64,000 nucleotides of DNA from Lachnospiraceae bacterium (GTDB taxonomy: Bacteria > Bacillota > Clostridia > Lachnospirales > Lachnospiraceae). The stretch lies in NCBI GenBank assembly GCA_900752065.1, contig CAADTT010000078.1, forward strand, positions 1 to 64,000, in the 5' to 3' direction. Below, piece by piece: positions 25,821 to 34,075 of this stretch (its first letter is position 1; each line of letters opens with the position of its first letter). The notes under the pieces were generated by a model. That model had not been told where the DNA came from and made no database searches. It was given only the letters and a program-made list of their open reading frames with translations. The translations under genes and the position numbers were made by a program.

Positions 25821-26588
25821 TTAAGGTTTGATAAGATTGAGACGGGTCATCAACTCGTCATAGGTTTTTCCTGCCTGCGCAGGGATTTCTTTGACGGCAA
25901 GAATCGCTGCCGCCTGTGCGGGTGTCATGCCTTTATCCTTCGGCTTGTAATGAGCCGTCAGCTTGTTCATCAGCCTGGTTTCGGTCTCCTTGCCGGAGAA
26001 GGCATAAGCCAGAATGTCCGCTGCATCCTTTTTGGAATCCTTCAGGATGTCATCTGCAAAGCCAAGTTCGATGGCCTTGTTCGCATTCATCCAGGTTTCG
26101 GAATCCATGAGGTGGGACAGCTTGGCGCGGGAAAGGCTGGTCTTGATCTCATAGGCATTCATGATGCTCTCCTTGACCTCGTCCAGCATTTCGATGGCTT
26201 TTTCCATATCTGCCTGATTCCCATAGGCCATCGTCATGGGATTGTGGATCATCATCAATGCGGTAGGGGCCATCAGCACCCTGGTACCGGCCATCGCAAT
26301 GACGGATGCAGCGGAAGCCGCAATGCCATCGATCTTGATGGTCACATCGTCCTGGTAATCCATCAGCATGGTGTAAATCTGGCTTGCCGCAATGCAGTCA
26401 CCGCCAGGGGAATTGAGCCACACAGTCACGGGGCCTTTGTCTGCAAACAACTCATCGTGAAACATCTTGGGCGTGACATCATCGTCAAACCACGAAGTTT
26501 CTGCGATGGTGCCGTAGAGTTCAAGAACTCTCTCCGACCCTTCGTCTGCCTGGTTTTTCCATTCCCAGAACCTTTTCTTTGTCTTCAT
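25821..26588 (-). CDS. ClpP-like prohead maturation protease
   Basis: Serine peptidase of 255 residues that trims the capsid delta domain and scaffold. It has WLNSPGGDCIAASQIY, the nucleophile serine in GIAASAASVIAMAG, and the histidine in MMIHNPMT. The C-terminal part extends beyond the ClpP fold (helical, GMTPAQAAAILAVKEIP), perhaps as scaffold. The start at 26588 has GGAGGG upstream; the gene overlaps the end of the portal gene by 68 bp. Confidence 0.92.
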   Translation of the reverse strand: MKTKKRFWEWKNQADEGSERVLELYGTIAETSWFDDDVTPKMFHDELFADKGPVTVWLNSPGGDCIAASQIYTMLMDYQDDVTIKIDGIAASAASVIAMAGTRVLMAPTALMMIHNPMTMAYGNQADMEKAIEMLDEVKESIMNAYEIKTSLSRAKLSHLMDSETWMNANKAIELGFADDILKDSKKDAADILAYAFSGKETETRLMNKLTAHYKPKDKGMTPAQAAAILAVKEIPAQAGKTYDELMTRLNLIKP

Positions 26589-27846
26589 CGGAACCCTCCA
26601 TTTCTTTGAGATTGTTATTTGCATAAGCAGCCCCGGCAGAAACCAGGGGAAGCATATTGCCGTTGACAAGATAGAGGTCACCGCCCAGCTCCGCAGGGAT
26701 TCGGTCAAGATCCTCTAACTCACGAATGTCATTTGCGGACATCCATCCGTTCTGCCGTGCGGTGGCATAGCCGTTCATGCGGCTTGCGTAGTCACCACGG
26801 AGCAGACCTTCCACATTGAATTTAAAGAACAGCGTCTTCTTCTCCTCTTCGGAAAGAAGCGTCCGGTACAGAGCCTGCTCCCAACGGACAACCCAGGGGT
26901 CAAGGGTGTATTTCACAAACTCCAAAGACTGCTGCTCAATATTAGAAAAGCTCGACTTTTCGAGGTCACCCACCATATGGGGCGGCACTCTGAAAATTCG
27001 AGCGATCTCATTTATCTGAAATTTCCTTGTCTCCAAAAACTGTGCTTCATTTGGAGAGATGGAAATCGGTGTATATTTCATGCCCTCTTCCAGGACGGCA
27101 ACCTTGTGGCTGTTGGAAGAACCGCCAAAGGTCGAGTTCCAGGAATCACGCACCCTTGCCGGGTCTTTCAGTGTTCCCGGATGCTCCAGCACACCGCTTG
27201 GTGCTGCTCCATTGGCGTAGAACTTACTGCCGTACTCCTCCGCTGCGATTGCCAGGCCGATGGCATTCTTCGCCATCGCAATGGGACTGTAGCCCACAAG
27301 CCCATCAAACCCCAGTCCCGGAACATGAAGCACATCGGAAGGGTCAAGGATGACAGATCCGGTTTCCATCGTTGGAGCGTCATCATTGGACTTCGTGTAT
27401 TTGTAATACAGATGTCCGTTCTTGTCCCGGTCTACTGTCATGCGGTCAGGCATCAGGGGATAGAGTGCAACGACCTCGCCCTTGCCGTTTCGGATGACCT
27501 GGGCATAGGCATTGCCCCACAGGAGAAGGTGCGTCATGAGGGTCTCCCGGAAGATAAAGGAACTCATCTCCGGATTCGGCTCATCATGCAGAAGCCTGTA
27601 AAGGCTGTGGTCGATTGCTTTCTCTTTGCCGCCGCTTTCCGTATACCGATACACATTCAGCGGCAGGCTTGCCACCGCCTCAGACAGGATACGGACACAG
27701 GAGTAAACCGCCGTCATCTGCATGGAGGTTCTTTCATTGACCCTTTTGCCGGATGCAGAGCCACCCATGAAAAAGGTGTAGGAGCTGCCGCTTGTCCTGT
27801 TTTTGGGAGCATCCCTGGTACGGAACAATCCACTTAAAATTCCCAT
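26521..27846 (-). CDS. Phage portal protein, HK97 type
   Basis: Protein of 441 residues with the family patterns SMQMTAVYSCVRILSEAVASLPLNVY, LLWGNAYAQVIRNGKGEVVALYPL, FQINEIARIFRVPPHMVGDL and FSNIEQQSLEFVKYTLDPWV. It forms the dodecameric portal at one capsid vertex. The order terminase, portal, protease, capsid is canonical for HK97-like phages. Confidence 0.95.
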   Translation of the reverse strand: MGILSGLFRTRDAPKNRTSGSSYTFFMGGSASGKRVNERTSMQMTAVYSCVRILSEAVASLPLNVYRYTESGGKEKAIDHSLYRLLHDEPNPEMSSFIFRETLMTHLLLWGNAYAQVIRNGKGEVVALYPLMPDRMTVDRDKNGHLYYKYTKSNDDAPTMETGSVILDPSDVLHVPGLGFDGLVGYSPIAMAKNAIGLAIAAEEYGSKFYANGAAPSGVLEHPGTLKDPARVRDSWNSTFGGSSNSHKVAVLEEGMKYTPISISPNEAQFLETRKFQINEIARIFRVPPHMVGDLEKSSFSNIEQQSLEFVKYTLDPWVVRWEQALYRTLLSEEEKKTLFFKFNVEGLLRGDYASRMNGYATARQNGWMSANDIRELEDLDRIPAELGGDLYLVNGNMLPLVSAGAAYANNNLKEMEGSDEDKEKVLGMEKPGRRRVGESS

Positions 27847-27864
27847 ATCAAATCACCATTCCTT

Positions 27865-29463
27865 TCAAAAAATGAGAAGCCCACGGCTGTCGTAGACACT
27901 CTCGCTTGTATCGTTACCGCATCGGATTGCCCGGTCGAGTGCCATAATGGTTGCCACCGCTCCGTCAATCTTCTCGGTTGATTTTGCTTTATCTGCCTTG
28001 ATGTTTCCGGCAGGGTCGGTTCGGATGTAGATGTTATCCATGTTCCACCGAAGAACCGGATGCCCGCCGTGAGCCAGCTTCTTTTCCAGGGTCAGCTTCA
28101 TCAGTTCCTTGGTAGGAGGGGACATGGATGCAAAGCCCTGGCCCATAGGCACGACTGTAAAACCCATACCTTCCAGGTTCTGCACCATCTGGACAGCACC
28201 CCAGCGGTCGAATGCAATCTCCCGGATGTTGTATTTCTCACCCAGTCTTTCGATGTACTTCTCAATGTAGCCGTAATGTACAACATTGCCCTCCGTGGTC
28301 TGGATGTAACCCTGCCGCTCCCACACATCGTAGGGGACATGATCCCGGTTCACACGGATGGGAAGAGTTTCCTCCGGCAGCCAGAAGAAGGGGAGAATGT
28401 AATATGGTTCTTCATCCTCTTCCGGTGGGAACACCAGGACAAAAGCGGTAAGGTCGGATGTACTGGAAAGGTCGAGCCCTCCGTAACACACACGCCCCTC
28501 CAGATCTTCCGGGTTGACAGGGAACGCACAGGCATCCCACTTCTCCATCGGCATCCAGCGTACTGCCTGCTTGACCCACTGGTTAAGTCTCAGCTGCCGG
28601 AAGGAGTTCTCCTCTCCGGGATTCTGCCTTGCAGAATCGCAGGCCGCCTTTACCTTATCCATGCCGATGGTTTCACCCAGGGATGGATTTGCTTTCTTCC
28701 ACACCTTCGGGTCTGTCCAGTCCTCTTCCTGTCCGGCTCCGTAGATGACCGGATAGAAGGTTGGGTCGATCTTCCGTCCCTCCAAGATATCCACTGCCTT
28801 CTGGTGTGTCTCATAGCAAATGCTGTTGGTGTCTGTACCCGCTGTTGTGATCAGGAAATACAAGGGCTGCATTCTGGCATCACCGGAACCCTTGGTCATA
28901 ACATCAAACAGCTTCCGGTTCGGCTGGGTGTGTAGCTCATCAAACACAACGCCGTGGATGTTGAAACCGTGCTTGGAATACGCTTCTGCGGAAAGCACCT
29001 GGTAGAAGCTGTTCGTGGGTGTGTAGATGATCCGTTTCTGTGATGCCAGTATCTTGCACCGCTTATTGAGCGCCGGACACATCCGAACCATATCGGCGGC
29101 CACATCAAAAACGATGGTAGCCTGCCCTCTGTCGGCGGCACAGCCGTAGATTTCCGCTCTCTGCTCGCCATCCCCACAGCAAAGCAAAAGAGCGACCGCC
29201 GCAGCGAGTTCGCTCTTTCCATTCTTTTTGGGGATTTCAATATACGCAGTGTTGAACTGTCGGTAGCCGTTTGGCTTGACGATACCGAACAGGTCACGGA
29301 TGATCTGCTCCTGCCAGTCCAAAAGCAGAAACGGTTTTCCAGCCCATGTACCTTTGGTGTGGCACAGGCACTCGATGAAGTTCACGGCAAAATCTGCAAG
29401 CTGCTCATTATACACCGAGTCCTTTGCCTTGAACCTGGTCGGCTTATATTTTTTCTTCTTCAC
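27865..29463 (-). CDS. Phage terminase large subunit
   Basis: DNA packaging motor, about 532 residues from a GTG start at 29463 with GGAGG seven bases upstream. Upstream in-frame ATGs (for example 29484) lack an RBS. The ATPase domain has a Walker A-like IEIPKKNGKSELAA and Walker B VVFDELH. The C-terminal nuclease domain has GGLDLSSTSDLTAFV and IREIAFDRWG with acidic residues. The matching small subunit is not adjacent but lies 6 kb away at 35565, across an accessory block. Confidence 0.94.
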   Translation of the reverse strand: MKKKKYKPTRFKAKDSVYNEQLADFAVNFIECLCHTKGTWAGKPFLLLDWQEQIIRDLFGIVKPNGYRQFNTAYIEIPKKNGKSELAAAVALLLCCGDGEQRAEIYGCAADRGQATIVFDVAADMVRMCPALNKRCKILASQKRIIYTPTNSFYQVLSAEAYSKHGFNIHGVVFDELHTQPNRKLFDVMTKGSGDARMQPLYFLITTAGTDTNSICYETHQKAVDILEGRKIDPTFYPVIYGAGQEEDWTDPKVWKKANPSLGETIGMDKVKAACDSARQNPGEENSFRQLRLNQWVKQAVRWMPMEKWDACAFPVNPEDLEGRVCYGGLDLSSTSDLTAFVLVFPPEEDEEPYYILPFFWLPEETLPIRVNRDHVPYDVWERQGYIQTTEGNVVHYGYIEKYIERLGEKYNIREIAFDRWGAVQMVQNLEGMGFTVVPMGQGFASMSPPTKELMKLTLEKKLAHGGHPVLRWNMDNIYIRTDPAGNIKADKAKSTEKIDGAVATIMALDRAIRCGNDTSESVYDSRGLLIF

Positions 29464-29573
29464 ATTGTCACCTCCAAATGGCATAAAAAATAGCCGCCAC
29501 CAGTTGGTGCGACCTTCGTAACGAGATACAGAAGCCTCATGGCTTCCGCATCCGGGAATATACAAATCCGGGA

Positions 29574-29816
29574 TCAGTTGTGTTTTGTAAGGAGAATGCA
29601 CAAGGCGAGTTCTGCTTCCTTGCAAGTTGGCTTAATGTCCCAGCCCCTGTCATAGTTGGCAATCCACTCGCCATCCATCTTAAGGCTCAACTTTGAAATC
29701 TTACCGCCGTTGATACCGTATTCCTCACTTGGTTCTTCGTAGACCTTGACCCAGTAATGAACTGCCTTATATTTTCCGCTTTTCTCCGGAATTCCGATTG
29801 TACCTTCTTTCCACAT
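29574..29816 (-). CDS. Small conserved accessory protein
   Basis: Protein of 80 residues from the ATG at 29816, eight bases after AAGGAGG. The ATG at 29825 touches the RBS and is rejected. Sequence: GTIGIPEKSGKYKAVHYWVKVYEEPSEEYGI then KISKLSLKMDGEWIANYDRGWDIKP, a compact beta-rich protein. I do not recognise a function. It is co-oriented with the next accessory gene 14 bp upstream. Confidence 0.65.
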   Translation of the reverse strand: MWKEGTIGIPEKSGKYKAVHYWVKVYEEPSEEYGINGGKISKLSLKMDGEWIANYDRGWDIKPTCKEAELALCILLTKHN

Positions 29817-29830
29817 GGTCCGCATCCTCC

Positions 29831-30160
29831 TTACTTCGCTGCTTTAAGAACATCTACCAGACATTCTGCTTCCGGGTGGCTTTCGCCTGTAGCCTTTTCA
29901 AGGATCAGGCTTTCTTCGTCAATGTAGCAAAGTGCCTTTCCGACCTTGATAAACCGGACATTTTCGTAACCCTTGATGTTCGTGAGGTAGACTCTGGCCT
30001 TCCGGCTTTCGCCATCGTAGCTTTTGCCGTCCCAGCCGTTGAAAGTAAACTGTACGCTTTCTGTGGTCTTGGTGAAATGGGCCTCAAAATCGGCTCTGGT
30101 GATTGCGGTGTTGTACTCCTTCAGTTCAAATGTTTCTCTCATCTGGTAAATGCCTGTCAT
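29831..30160 (-). CDS. Unknown accessory protein behind repeat R1
   Basis: Protein of 109 residues from the ATG at 30160 (CGGAGG upstream), beginning MTGIYQMRETFELKEYN. The protein is beta-rich (SVQFTFNGWDGKSYDGESRKARVYLTNI) and has no recognised catalytic motif. The longer frame reading through the upstream repeat is unlikely to be translated, because the same upstream DNA recurs before three other genes in different frames. Confidence 0.65.
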   Translation of the reverse strand: MTGIYQMRETFELKEYNTAITRADFEAHFTKTTESVQFTFNGWDGKSYDGESRKARVYLTNIKGYENVRFIKVGKALCYIDEESLILEKATGESHPEAECLVDVLKAAK

Positions 30161-30178
30161 GGTGTTTTCCTCCGTTTG

Positions 30179-30235
30179 TTTTGTTTTCCCTTTCGGTGTG
30201 TACATATTCGCTCTGAATGCACATATTATCAAGTA
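30179..30235 (-). repeat. Promoter/leader repeat R1
   Basis: Copy 1 of a dispersed element found upstream of four minus-strand genes. It contains a TGATAATATG stretch (extended -10-like), AGAGCGAATATGTAC and ACACCGAAAGGGAAAAC, then the RBS of the 30160 gene. Confidence 0.6.
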
Positions 30236-30362
30236 CATTCAAAGCCATAATCTACACAAATATGAGGAGGAAATACTGGGCAATATGACACCAAGAAATG
30301 ATATTCGATTATATCTCCTCAACGTGAAATGGAGCCTCATTGAGAAGCTCCTTTCTGTTTTC

Positions 30363-30734
30363 TTAAAGGCTGTAGCGTTCGCCGGTCAAAATGTTCACCA
30401 CCGTCTGGCCTTCGCCAATGGCCGCTCTCATCTCATCCAGTTCTTCCTGGCTTGCCGGTCTTGCGCTCCTGCGGTATTCTGCAAGGCTTCTGCTGACCTC
30501 TTCCTCTCTTGCGACCTTTGTGGCTTCCGCGTCAACCTCATCGGTTACGTAGGTGAGCTTCTCCAGCATATCGTTCATCAAAACCCGCCCGATGCAGTTC
30601 CTTGCAACTCCATTCATATCGATGGTGATTTTGCCGTTTTCCAGGTCTGCCTTAATCTCGGCAAGCTCCTTTTCTGCGCTTGCTTTCCAGTATGCTCCAA
30701 GGGATCCGCTAAGTTCTCTTTCAAATCTTGTCAT
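30363..30734 (-). CDS. Unknown accessory protein behind repeat R2
   Basis: Protein of 123 residues from the ATG at 30734 (CGGAGG upstream). It is almost wholly helical and charged: MTRFERELSGSLGAYWKASAEKELAEIKADLENG, then VTDEVDAEATKVAREEEVSRSLAEYRR. No family is recognised. It shares its leader repeat with the amidoligase and two other genes, suggesting one regulon. Confidence 0.65.
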   Translation of the reverse strand: MTRFERELSGSLGAYWKASAEKELAEIKADLENGKITIDMNGVARNCIGRVLMNDMLEKLTYVTDEVDAEATKVAREEEVSRSLAEYRRSARPASQEELDEMRAAIGEGQTVVNILTGERYSL

Positions 30735-30757
30735 TGTATTTTCCTCCGTTTTCTTAG

Positions 30758-30830
30758 TTGTTTTCCCTTCCGGTAGTGACATATTCGCTCTAAAACACAC
30801 ATATAGCAACTCATTTTTGAGGCATATATG
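30758..30830 (-). repeat. Promoter/leader repeat R2
   Basis: Copy 2 of the dispersed element: TTGCTATATGTG, then TTTTAGAGCGAATATGT and CCGGAAGGGAAAAC. One base differs in spacing from R1, so the shared sequence is not conserved as a peptide. Confidence 0.6.
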
Positions 30831-30862
30831 TACCAAAGATTGCCGGAGAAATGTGTGTATTT

Positions 30863-31060
30863 TTATGCCATCGCGCGGTGGATGGTCTCCAGGATTTTCT
30901 CCTGCTCTTCCTGGCTTACGCCGATGCTCTCAAGGGCCTGGCGCGTGCCGCAATCCGGACAGATCAGCGTTTCGCCGTCTGTTCTGGAAAGTGCCGGATG
31001 GCCGGTGTAGCTGTTGCCGCAAATCGGGCAGGTTCTAACGCTTCTTGTCTCAGTTTTCAT
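30863..31060 (-). CDS. Small zinc-ribbon protein
   Basis: Protein of 65 residues from the ATG at 31060 (GGAGGG upstream). It has two CxxC knuckles: CPICGNSYTGHPALSR and CPDCGTRQALES. The C-terminus is a short helix (SQEEQEKILETIHRAMA). The start overlaps the end of the cyclotransferase-like gene by 11 bp, so the two are coupled. It might recruit that enzyme or bind nucleic acid. Confidence 0.75.
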   Translation of the reverse strand: MKTETRSVRTCPICGNSYTGHPALSRTDGETLICPDCGTRQALESIGVSQEEQEKILETIHRAMA

Positions 31061-31517
31061 TTTTTCCCTCCATGCTGTCATGCATTGCTCTTTTCAGTAT
31101 CTTTGCATCAAAGCCGAAATCGTAGTAGCCAAGCAAACAGGTTTCCATGTAGTTTCTTTTTGGAATGCCCAGTGGTCTGCTCTCATCCATGATGTAAACG
31201 AATGCCATCACGCTGCGTTTTCTGCTTGTCCGGATTCCGGTGTAGGTGATCGGCAGCTCCTTCTTGTAGTAGAAGGTTGGGTACCCCTCATACCGGTCGA
31301 GGCGTTCTTCGTCCGCTGCAGAAACTTCCCAAACCGCTACCGGAACCTTGCCACCCGCGAAGGGTTCTATCGTCAGGTAGGAGCCAGTCTTGCTTCCCTT
31401 AAACAAAAGCCGGTAGTCGGCAATCTCGGCGATACCAAGGGCTCTGGCATCCGGGCATCTCCACCGCATCTGGGTTAGGTTCGAATTGCTGCCATAGGCT
31501 AAGTAATATCTTTTCAT
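31050..31517 (-). CDS. Gamma-glutamylcyclotransferase-like (AIG2) protein
   Basis: Protein of 155 residues with the AIG2/GGCT fold signatures YLAYGSNSNLTQM at the start, VPVAVWEVSAADEERLD and the catalytic-glutamate context RYEGYPTFYYKK. The fold acts on gamma-glutamyl amines or peptides. It stands next to an amidoligase, a pairing seen in other phages and proposed in the amidoligase literature to make and break gamma-glutamyl-type amide bonds. Substrate unknown. Confidence 0.88.
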   Translation of the reverse strand: MKRYYLAYGSNSNLTQMRWRCPDARALGIAEIADYRLLFKGSKTGSYLTIEPFAGGKVPVAVWEVSAADEERLDRYEGYPTFYYKKELPITYTGIRTSRKRSVMAFVYIMDESRPLGIPKRNYMETCLLGYYDFGFDAKILKRAMHDSMEGKNEN

Positions 31518-31602
31518 TGGTTGTCCATCCTTTCTGAAGGGCTCACCCTTCTACCACCGAAAGCCCGCCGGAGCGGGTGTCGGTTGTATAATGCTAAGTC
31601 CT

Positions 31603-32550
31603 TTATGCTCTGCAGCCGCTTCTGAAAGCTGCGTCTCCGGAAAGGCGGCGGGTCAGGACCTCTCTTGCGGTCGCAAATTCTTCGCCAATGAATCCAAGGC
31701 GAAGGAGCCAGGTGCGCATCGCGTATTTCGGATTCTCGTTCTGCTGAGGCTTGGCGCTGGCGCTTCTCACGCTCTTGGCCATCTGGCTAAGGGCCAGGCA
31801 AAGCTGAATGTAGCTCTTAAGCTGTCCGGCGTGAAGGCCGTTCAGCTTTCCGTTTGCCGGTGCATCGAATTGGAAAAGGCGAAACTCAATGGTGCCCTTG
31901 GTGAAGGTGGCATGCAGGTTCAGCATGTGGTAGCGGCTATCGTTGTAATGATGGCTGCGTCCGTAGTTGGCTCCGTTGCTCTCGTACCAAACGTCTGCCA
32001 GGGCGCTCATGGTCTGCGGCTTCTTTTTGTTGACCGCCTTCAGGAAATCAGGATCAACCGGTCTGCAGTAGCGGCCTACTCTGTAGTCATCCAGTGCCAG
32101 GGCGTCTTTCAAAAGACTTTCGTGGCTTGCCATGATGTTGGCCAGGTTTCTCAAGGTTTGAGGGGTGTGCCCCTTTGCTCCAATGTGGATGTGGACTCCG
32201 CAGCCTCTGGTGTAGTCGCTCTTGGCACCGGCCTTGCGAAGGCGTCTGACCAGCTTCTGTAGGGTTTCGATATCGGAGTAGTTCAGGATCGGGGTAACCA
32301 GTTCGCATTTCTGGCTGTCGGCTCCGTGAATGCTGACATCCTTCTGCATTTTCCACTCGCGTCCCTGCGCGTCCCAGGCGCTCCAGGTTTCGTATCCGTT
32401 GCGGCGGGCGGTGTATTCGTAGCGGCCTGTGCCAAAATACTCTGCAGCCAGGCGGGCTGCTTTCTCGCGGGTGATGTTGTTCATCTCAATCTCAACTCCG
32501 ATGGTCTGCTTCTTCATCTCTTCAATCTGGTTCATGGTCTTGTCTGTCAT
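31603..32550 (-). CDS. Amidoligase family protein (COOH-NH2 ligase)
   Basis: Protein of 315 residues of the ATP-dependent amidoligase_2 family. Visible motifs are IGVEIEMNNIT (metal-binding acidic pair), WKMQKDVSIHG with CELVTPIL, GCGVHIHIGAKGH and the late TIEFRLFQFDAP. These match the glutamine-synthetase-like active site. The last 75 residues (KYAMRTWLLRLGFIGEE, LSGDAAFRS) are shared with the protein at 33202. The product could be a modified peptide or cell-wall stem peptide; this cannot be decided here. Confidence 0.88.
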   Translation of the reverse strand: MTDKTMNQIEEMKKQTIGVEIEMNNITREKAARLAAEYFGTGRYEYTARRNGYETWSAWDAQGREWKMQKDVSIHGADSQKCELVTPILNYSDIETLQKLVRRLRKAGAKSDYTRGCGVHIHIGAKGHTPQTLRNLANIMASHESLLKDALALDDYRVGRYCRPVDPDFLKAVNKKKPQTMSALADVWYESNGANYGRSHHYNDSRYHMLNLHATFTKGTIEFRLFQFDAPANGKLNGLHAGQLKSYIQLCLALSQMAKSVRSASAKPQQNENPKYAMRTWLLRLGFIGEEFATAREVLTRRLSGDAAFRSGCRA

Positions 32551-32576
32551 TGCCTTTATCTCCTTCGCTTTTGCGT

Positions 32577-32660
32577 CTTTGTTTTCCCTTTCGGTGTGTA
32601 CATATTCGCTCTACTCCGGACATATAGCAAGTTATATATGAGGCATAATATACACAAGGA
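32577..32660 (-). repeat. Promoter/leader repeat R3
   Basis: Copy 3 of the element, ahead of the amidoligase gene: TTATGCCTC, CTTGCTATATG, TAGAGCGAATATGTAC and ACACCGAAAGGGAAAAC. It is closest to R1 in its downstream half and to R2 in its upstream half. Confidence 0.6.
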
Positions 32661-32713
32661 TTCTCTTACTATGTTGTGTATATCTGTCAGAATGAAGAAG
32701 GCTGGAAAAGCAC

Positions 32714-32980
32714 TCAGGGATGCATCCGTTCGGAGAAAGATGCCCCCAGAAGGAAGCCTATTTTGAAGTAATGGCAGTAAAGTTTCTGCTCAAGATCAGC
32801 GCGGGATTCCAGGTATTCGGATAAGAGATTTTTATCAGAATCTCCCAGGGACTACTCAAGCGTGGTGCGAATCTTTGATTGTTGGCGGATAAGCTCGGCA
32901 ATGGCAGGATCGTCATTTGGAATCTCTTCCCAAGGAGAGAGCCGACCATAGAACAGTTCCTCCAGAATATCGTGGGCCAT
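32714..32980 (-). pseudogene. DUF6809-like small protein interrupted by an amber codon
   Basis: The frame starts MAHDILEELFYGRLSPWEE at 32980, directly after the DUF4314 stop. It meets TAG at codon 43 (32852-32854) and then continues in the same frame to a natural end (LLSEYLESRADLEQKLYCHYFKIGFLLGASF). The joined 88 residues have the length and the two-helix pattern of the DUF6809 family. The gene may be inactive, read through, or express only the first 42 residues. There is no gap in the reading frame on either side of the TAG. Confidence 0.6.
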
Positions 32981-33205
32981 TTACTCCACCACCTTCCTGC
33001 AGGCATCGACACCGAACGCCACACTCAGTCCGCATCCGTTATCCCAGGCTACCATGATGCTGCCGATATCATCCACGCCTCTGACCGTTCCTTTGGTTCC
33101 GATGGGCGGAGCTTGGGGATCGTCCATTTTCACAAGTTCAACACGGGTTCCAGCAGGGTACTGTTTTCTTATTCGAAGGACTTCTTCGTGCCGTGGAAAG
33201 GTCAT
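32981..33205 (-). CDS. DUF4314 protein
   Basis: Protein of 74 residues with the DUF4314 pattern RIRKQYPAGTRVELVKMDDPQAPPIGTKGTV and MVAWDNGCGLSVAFGVDACRKV. It is an SH3-like small beta barrel of unknown function that is common in phages and conjugative elements of gut Firmicutes. The start overlaps the stop of the 33202 gene by 4 bp. Confidence 0.85.
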   Translation of the reverse strand: MTFPRHEEVLRIRKQYPAGTRVELVKMDDPQAPPIGTKGTVRGVDDIGSIMVAWDNGCGLSVAFGVDACRKVVE

Positions 33206-33963
33206 GCTTGCTCACCGCCCTTCGCAACCGGGCTCTTAAAAGCAGCCGAGCCTGAAAGGTTCTTCAGCAGAATCTTTCGCACCTGCTTGTACTCATCACC
33301 GATCATTCCAAGGCGCAGAAGGAAGCATCGAAATTCGTATTTCTCATTGACAATTTCCTTTTCTTTTGCGGAAACCCGATGTGCATTTCTGGCCATTTCG
33401 CAAAGGGCCGAAATAAAGTGCATCCAGGCATTGATGGTGTCAGGGTGGGTGTCACTTGGCAGCCAGGGAAAATCAATGCAACCGTCATCGTCCCAGAGAA
33501 CCGGAAGAAGGTGGCCACCATCCAATGCCTTCTTGATGAGAGGACCCTTCGCCTGTAGCAGTGCTTTCAAATTCGCAATCGCCGTTTCGCTCATGCTGCT
33601 TAATGGAACGCGAATGCTTACCGTTCCTTCAGCGCCGTTATCCGTTGTTTGGATTTGTTGCTGTTCCACTTCTCTCTGCTCCTCGTTAGCAGCTTCCTGT
33701 GCCGCGAAGAAATCTGCCTCTTCAGAATGGAATCCTGCTACTTCCAGCGCTTGAATCAGGCTGCAGCTTTCTTCCATATGAGCCGGATCGGCATCATCCA
33801 AATCGCTCCAGGAAAGGTCTCCGTCCTTTGAAATGGTGTAGGTTCCAACCTGGTATGCAAAGGTTGGGGCACCCAGGTACTTTGCTTCCATACCAAGATG
33901 CTCGCTAATAGCTTTTACTAAGTTCTTGCGGTCCTGACCGCTTACGTTAAAATGGTGAATCAT
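33202..33963 (-). CDS. Unknown protein sharing the amidoligase C-terminal domain
   Basis: Protein of 253 residues from the ATG at 33963 (AAAGGAGG upstream). The N-terminal 60 residues (FNVSGQDRKNLVKAISEHLGMEAKYLGAPTFAYQVG) resemble proteins annotated as virulence-related in gut Firmicutes. A low-complexity Glu/Gln linker is near 100-115. Residues about 175-245 are homologous to the end of the amidoligase at 31603: SAK, then KYEFRCFLLRLGMIGDE and LSGSAAFKS. The shared module suggests a common partner or docking function. Confidence 0.8.
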   Translation of the reverse strand: MIHHFNVSGQDRKNLVKAISEHLGMEAKYLGAPTFAYQVGTYTISKDGDLSWSDLDDADPAHMEESCSLIQALEVAGFHSEEADFFAAQEAANEEQREVEQQQIQTTDNGAEGTVSIRVPLSSMSETAIANLKALLQAKGPLIKKALDGGHLLPVLWDDDGCIDFPWLPSDTHPDTINAWMHFISALCEMARNAHRVSAKEKEIVNEKYEFRCFLLRLGMIGDEYKQVRKILLKNLSGSAAFKSPVAKGGEQA

Positions 33964-33984
33964 ATGAATTTCCTCCTTTAATTT

Positions 33985-34034
33985 TGGTAGGTACATGTTC
34001 GCTCTAAACCGCACATATATCCAGTTAATTCGAC
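33985..34034 (-). repeat. Promoter/leader repeat R4
   Basis: Copy 4 of the element before the 33963 gene: CTGGATATATGTGCGGTTTAG, then GAGCGAACATGTACCTACC. It lacks the GAAAGGGAAAAC tail of R1-R3. Confidence 0.5.
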
Positions 34035-34075
34035 AATGTAAAACCACCAAAGATCGCCGGGAGAATGTGTGCATA

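Noticed and set aside
24547..25824. A 425-codon open frame on the + strand
   Set aside because: Mirror of the major capsid gene with strong codon bias; no RBS and no homology features.
29464..29573. N-terminal extension of the terminase large subunit starting at 29625
   Set aside because: The upstream starts lack an RBS, and a GTG with GGAGG at 29463 fits the family start. The extension contains hairpins and overlaps the neighbouring gene.
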